From NCBI RefSeq assembly GCF_023100905.1, contig NZ_CP064686.1, positions 1,798,001 through 1,862,000 of the forward strand: DNA of 64,000 nucleotides, read 5' to 3'. A program made the position numbers and the translations under genes. Below the pieces are notes generated by a model that did no database searches, was not told the origin of the DNA, and was given only the letters and a program-made list of their open reading frames with translations. Shown in pieces: positions 62,001 through 64,000 of the stretch. The first letter of the stretch is position 1. Every line of letters starts with the position of its first letter. This DNA comes from Bradyrhizobium sp. 4 (GTDB lineage: Bacteria; Pseudomonadota; Alphaproteobacteria; Rhizobiales; Xanthobacteraceae).

Positions 62001-62195
62001 TGGGGGCCGATGGCGATCACCATCATGGGCGGATTGTTCGTCGCGACCTTCCTGACGCTGCTGTACCTGCCGGGCCTCTACGCCCTCTGGTTCCGCAAGA
62101 GCCTGGATGAGGCGGGTACGCCCGAGCAGCCTGCCGCGCCGCAGCATGGGAGCGATGACCAGAACGCAATTTCGCTTGCTGAGGCGGCTGAATAA
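59058..62195 (+). CDS. RND-type multidrug efflux pump, inner-membrane permease
   Basis: 1045 residues, the full AcrB/MexB-type length with 12 membrane segments in two repeats and two large periplasmic loops. The proton-relay Asp pair is present in helix 4 (LLVDDAIIAVEMM, Asp403-Asp404), and the N-terminal region SHPTLILFLMLILGVAGFF, LGRAEDPFFTVK suits the HAE-1-like class. It exports amphiphilic compounds using proton motive force with the adaptor encoded just upstream and an outer-membrane protein encoded elsewhere. The gap to the adaptor gene holds a family B repeat; the TetR gene follows after 35 bases. Confidence 0.94.
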   Translation: MKRFNLSAWAVSHPTLILFLMLILGVAGFFSYQKLGRAEDPFFTVKVVNVSVLWPGATAQEMQAQVADPIEKKIQELPYFEKVQTYSKPGFTALQVTFRDSTPPKDVPYLFYLLRKKLADVQGQLPSGILGPVVNDEFSDVDSILYMMTGDGADYAQLKKVSEGFRQRLLKVPGVTKVDVYGNQDERIFVEFSHAKLATLGITPQALFDSLAKQNNVTPAGTVETSSQRVPLRVTGALDGAKAVAETPVESNGRVFRLGDIATVTHGYVDPPSFIVRQEGKAAIGIGVVTAKGANILDLGKEVEKATAEFMKAVPQGVDIKLIADQPKVVEHAVSEFVHSFMEALVIVLFVSFLALGWRTGIVVALSVPLVLGIVFVVMNTMSLDLHRITLGALIIALGLLVDDAIIAVEMMVVKMEQGWDRMRAASFAWESTAFPMLTGTLVTAAGFLPIGFANSAVGEYAGSIFWIVAIALVASWFVAVIFTPYIGVMLLPNIKVHHNHDPHAVYETRMYRGLRAIVQWCVNHRITVVAATVGVFIASIVGFGHVQQQFFPLSERPELFLQLRLPEGTAFNVTEKAVKKAETMLKDDKDIETYTAYVGQGSPRFWLGLNPQLPNEAFAEIVIVAKGVEARERIKAKLENAVADGALNEARVRVDRFNFGPPVGFPVQFRVIGPDANKVREIAYQVRDVMRQNKSVKDVQLDWNEQSPYLKLVVDQDRARAMGLTPQDVSQALSMLISGSQVTTVRDGIEKVGVVARAVSSERLDLGAVGDLTITSRNGVAVPLQQIAKIEYAHEEPIMWRRNRDMAITVRSDVVDGVQAPDVTGQIAPKLKAIKDNLEPAYRIEAGGAFEESAKGNASIFILFPLMVMVMLTLLMFQLQSFSRLILVFLTAPLGIVGASFGLNIANAPFGFVALLGLIALAGMIMRNAVILVDQIETDVSHGLTRREAIVEATVRRARPVVLTALAAILAMIPLSRSAFWGPMAITIMGGLFVATFLTLLYLPGLYALWFRKSLDEAGTPEQPAAPQHGSDDQNAISLAEAAE

Positions 62196-62230
62196 GTGAA
62201 GATGAACTGCTGATTGACGAGTCCTGACAG

Positions 62231-62830
62231 ATGACACTGGTTTCGGAACATATCGAAGGTGACACCCGGGATCGTATTCTTGAGGTGGCCGAGCGGCTGT
62301 TCCGCCAGATCGGTTATCTCAAGACCACGGTCGGGGACATCGCCAAGGAGCTCAAGATGAGCCCCGCCAACGTTTATCGCTTTTTCGAATCGAAGAAGGC
62401 GATTCATCAGGCGGTGGCCCGCTCGCTGATGGGCGAGGTCGAGCTCGAAGCGCAGCGGATCGTGGCGAGGCCCGGTCCGGTACTGCCGCGCTTCCGCGAA
62501 CTGCTCACCACCATCAATCGCATGAACACCGAGCGCTATGTCGGCGACAATAAGCTGCACGAGATGGTCGAGATCGCGATGCAGGAGGACTGGGACGTAT
62601 GCGTCAACCACATGGAGTGCATTGCCGGGGTCATCGGCCAGATGATCGCGCAAGGCGTGGCCTCCGGCGAGTTCGAGGCTCCGGACCTGCAACTGGCCGC
62701 GCTCTGCGCCTGCACCGCGATGATGCGCTTTTTCCACCCCCAGATGATCGCCCAGTGTGCCACCAAGCCGGGCCCGACCATCGACCAGATGATCGATTTC
62801 GTCATCGCGGGATTGTCCCCGCGGCACTGA
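62231..62830 (+). CDS. TetR/AcrR-family regulator of the RND operon
   Basis: 199 residues. Helix-turn-helix: RDRILEVAERLFRQIGYLKT, TVGDIAKELKMSPANVYRFF, ESKKAIHQAVARSLM. The C-terminal ligand domain is helical, with two Cys-bearing helices (ALCACTAMMRFF). Its place at the end of the efflux operon points to local repression of the pump, with induction by a pump substrate. The inverted repeat at 57694-57724 is the best operator candidate I see. Confidence 0.9.
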   Translation: MTLVSEHIEGDTRDRILEVAERLFRQIGYLKTTVGDIAKELKMSPANVYRFFESKKAIHQAVARSLMGEVELEAQRIVARPGPVLPRFRELLTTINRMNTERYVGDNKLHEMVEIAMQEDWDVCVNHMECIAGVIGQMIAQGVASGEFEAPDLQLAALCACTAMMRFFHPQMIAQCATKPGPTIDQMIDFVIAGLSPRH

Positions 62831-62910
62831 CGGGGCGGCGAATTTCCTCCTATAAGCAGGCCGACCCGGAATGACGGTTGGTGGCTGGCAAGGACGGATC
62901 AACAAACTCC

Positions 62911-62988
62911 GTCATTGCGAGCGTAGCGAAGCAATCCAGACTGTCTCTGCGGAGGGATTCTGGATTGGTTCGCTGCGCTCGCAAAGAC
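62911..62988. repeat. Extragenic palindromic repeat, family B
   Basis: A 78-bp element with inverted arms of about 30 bases starting GTCATTGCGAGCG and ending CGCTCGCAAAGAC, each containing CAATCCAGA or TCTGGATTG. Arms differ at a few positions. Related to the degenerate copy at 58942-58990. It lies between the TetR gene and the flavin reductase gene, ending only 17 bases before the latter's start. Confidence 0.8.
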
Positions 62989-63004
62989 GAGAAGGAAAAA
63001 GCGC

Positions 63005-63628
63005 GTGACCGACAAAGACCTGCACTTCTACGAGCCCGCCAAGGGCCACGGCCTCAAGCACGATCCCTTCAACGCCATCGTCGCGCCGCGGCCGATCGGC
63101 TGGATCTCGTCGCGCGACACCAACGGCCATGTCAACCTCGCGCCGTACAGCTTCTTCAATGCGTTCTGCTATGTCCCCCCGATCATCGGCTTCTCCTCCA
63201 CAAACTGGAAGGACACGGTCGAGAACATCCAGCAGACAGGTGAGTTCGTCTGGAATCTCGCCACCATGGACTTGGCCAGGCACATGAACGCGACTGCGGC
63301 CCACGTCGGCCCTGAAGTCGACGAGTTCGAGGTCGCCGGCCTCACCGCCGTGCCCGGCAGGCTCGTCAACGTGCCGCGCGTCGGCGAAAGTCCGGTCGCC
63401 TTCGAATGCAAGGTGTCCGACATCGTCCGGCTCAAGGGCGCCGACGGCAAGGAAGCCAATGCCTGGCTGACGCTCGGCGAGGTCGTCGCTGTCCACATCG
63501 ACAAGGCCATGATCAAGGATGGCGTCTACCAGACCGCCGCCGCCCGCCCGATCGTCCGGGCCGGCCGCAGCGGGGATTATTTCGAGATCAAGCCGGAAAA
63601 CATGTTCGAGATGGTCCGGCCGGACTGA
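63005..63628 (+). CDS. Flavin reductase-like domain protein (FMN-binding split barrel)
   Basis: 207 residues from the GTG at 63005. FMN-binding split barrel: FNAIVAPRPIGWISSRD, NLAPYSFFNAFCYVPPIIGF and GEFVWNLATMDLARHMN, as in flavin reductase/DIM6-NTAB proteins. These reduce FMN with NAD(P)H or bind flavin as a sensor. The conserved APRPIGWISS loop holds the FMN phosphate. A palindromic repeat lies directly before it and another after it. A partner monooxygenase is not seen. Confidence 0.87.
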   Translation: MTDKDLHFYEPAKGHGLKHDPFNAIVAPRPIGWISSRDTNGHVNLAPYSFFNAFCYVPPIIGFSSTNWKDTVENIQQTGEFVWNLATMDLARHMNATAAHVGPEVDEFEVAGLTAVPGRLVNVPRVGESPVAFECKVSDIVRLKGADGKEANAWLTLGEVVAVHIDKAMIKDGVYQTAAARPIVRAGRSGDYFEIKPENMFEMVRPD

Positions 63629-63645
63629 TCTGGTCGCTCTCGTAG

Positions 63646-63672
63646 CCCGGATTGCGCTTCGCTCCATCCGGG
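63646..63672. repeat. Small palindromic repeat, family D
   Basis: CCCGGAT and ATCCGGG around a 13-base loop (TGCGCTTCGCTCC) after the flavin reductase gene. This type (GTAGCCCGGAT...) is a familiar extragenic element in related genomes; a role as transcript end is possible. Confidence 0.6.
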
Positions 63673-63846
63673 TGACCGCTTTTCACAGCGCTCGCCTCCC
63701 GGAACTGCCACCACGCCTCGGCCGTTATGGCTGTGGGCGGCTGCCCGGCCGCGTCAATTCGCGTCTTTTCGCAGGCGAAGTGTTCACCGCCGCCGGCCAC
63801 TTTCCGCTAAAATGCCCGATCACCGCGCCGATGCATGAGGTCCGCC

Positions 63847-64000
63847 ATGAGCTTCCGCCGCGACACTTTGACAAAGCCGATTTTCTCCTGGGCGCGCGGC
63901 GTGCTGCCGGCGATGTCGGACACCGAGCGCGAGGCGCTGGAGGCCGGCGACGTCTGGTGGGACGCTGATCTCTTCACCGGCAACCCTGATTGGTCGAAGC
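63847..64000 (+). CDS. fadE: Acyl-CoA dehydrogenase FadE, N-terminal part (runs off the window)
   Basis: From the ATG at 63847 (GAGGT six bases up) the frame stays open to the window end: SFRRDTLTKPIFSWARGVLP, then AMSDTEREALEAGDVWWDADLF and GNPDW. The run FSW..-VLPxMSDTE(R/K)EA, VWWDxDLFxGxPDW is diagnostic for the long FadE-type acyl-CoA dehydrogenase, which catalyses the first oxidation in fatty-acid beta-oxidation using FAD. Only about 51 of some 750-800 residues are in view. Confidence 0.85.
   Translation, partial: MSFRRDTLTKPIFSWARGVLPAMSDTEREALEAGDVWWDADLFTGNPDWSK

Noticed and set aside
63519..63968. Plus-strand open frame overlapping the flavin reductase and fadE
   Set aside because: Out of frame with both recognised genes, with no family-like sequence.
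1..64000. CRISPR array, tRNA or rRNA genes, insertion sequences, prophage
   Set aside because: No regularly spaced short repeats, no cloverleaf-like or rRNA-like sequence and no transposase or integrase reading frame was recognised by eye.

Overview
The window is high-GC, densely packed chromosomal DNA from an alphaproteobacterium. I infer Bradyrhizobium or a close relative in the Nitrobacteraceae from the exopolysaccharide gene set, the many small extragenic palindromic repeats, and several family members I recognise from that group. No sequence search was run. I saw no rRNA, tRNA, insertion sequence, phage or CRISPR array.

Region 1 (1-19.3 kb) is a surface-polysaccharide locus. It holds part of a glycosyltransferase, two Wzx-type flippases, a polysaccharide pyruvyl transferase, an O-acyltransferase and three GT4-type glycosyltransferases. 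It also holds two clan GH-A glycoside hydrolases: one exported by a signal peptide, and one 1302-residue type I secretion protein carrying a 166-residue tandem repeat. Sugar-nucleotide enzymes follow (UDP-glucuronate 4-epimerase, GDP-mannose pyrophosphorylase/phosphomannose isomerase) and an aldose-1-epimerase-like protein. Phosphoglucomutase at 23.7 kb would feed the same pathway.

Region 2 (19.3-32 kb) is mixed. It contains a metallo-beta-lactamase-fold hydrolase, an orphan OmpR-type regulator, a lytic transglycosylase and an alpha/beta hydrolase. A self-contained demethylase operon (Rieske oxygenase, GntR/FCD regulator, flavin/2Fe-2S reductase) has two TGTATACA boxes around its promoter. 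Three single-domain receivers follow: one looks normal, one has lost the phospho-Asp and Lys, and one is frameshifted at a nine-base homopolymer. They lie beside a GGDEF-EAL protein.

Region 3 (32-47 kb) is largely housekeeping: a SnoaL-like/TetR divergent pair with two palindromic operators, a GMC oxidoreductase, hemC and hemE, a diguanylate cyclase, trhO-slyX, a gamma-glutamyltransferase, a PaoABC-type molybdenum aldehyde oxidoreductase and a secreted FKBP isomerase.

Region 4 (47-64 kb) contains stress and metabolic proteins (CsbD, cupin, two VOC proteins). It also contains a FecR-domain/beta-barrel pair divergent from a PMT-type protein mannosyltransferase, an OmpA protein, a Met-rich secreted peptide, a YcaQ-type DNA glycosylase, an MFS carrier, an RND efflux operon with its TetR regulator, a flavin reductase and the start of fadE.

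The least ordinary items are the repeat-bearing secreted glycosidase, the divergent FecR/barrel/mannosyltransferase module around a perfect palindrome, the receiver trio, and several clean operator-like inverted repeats.
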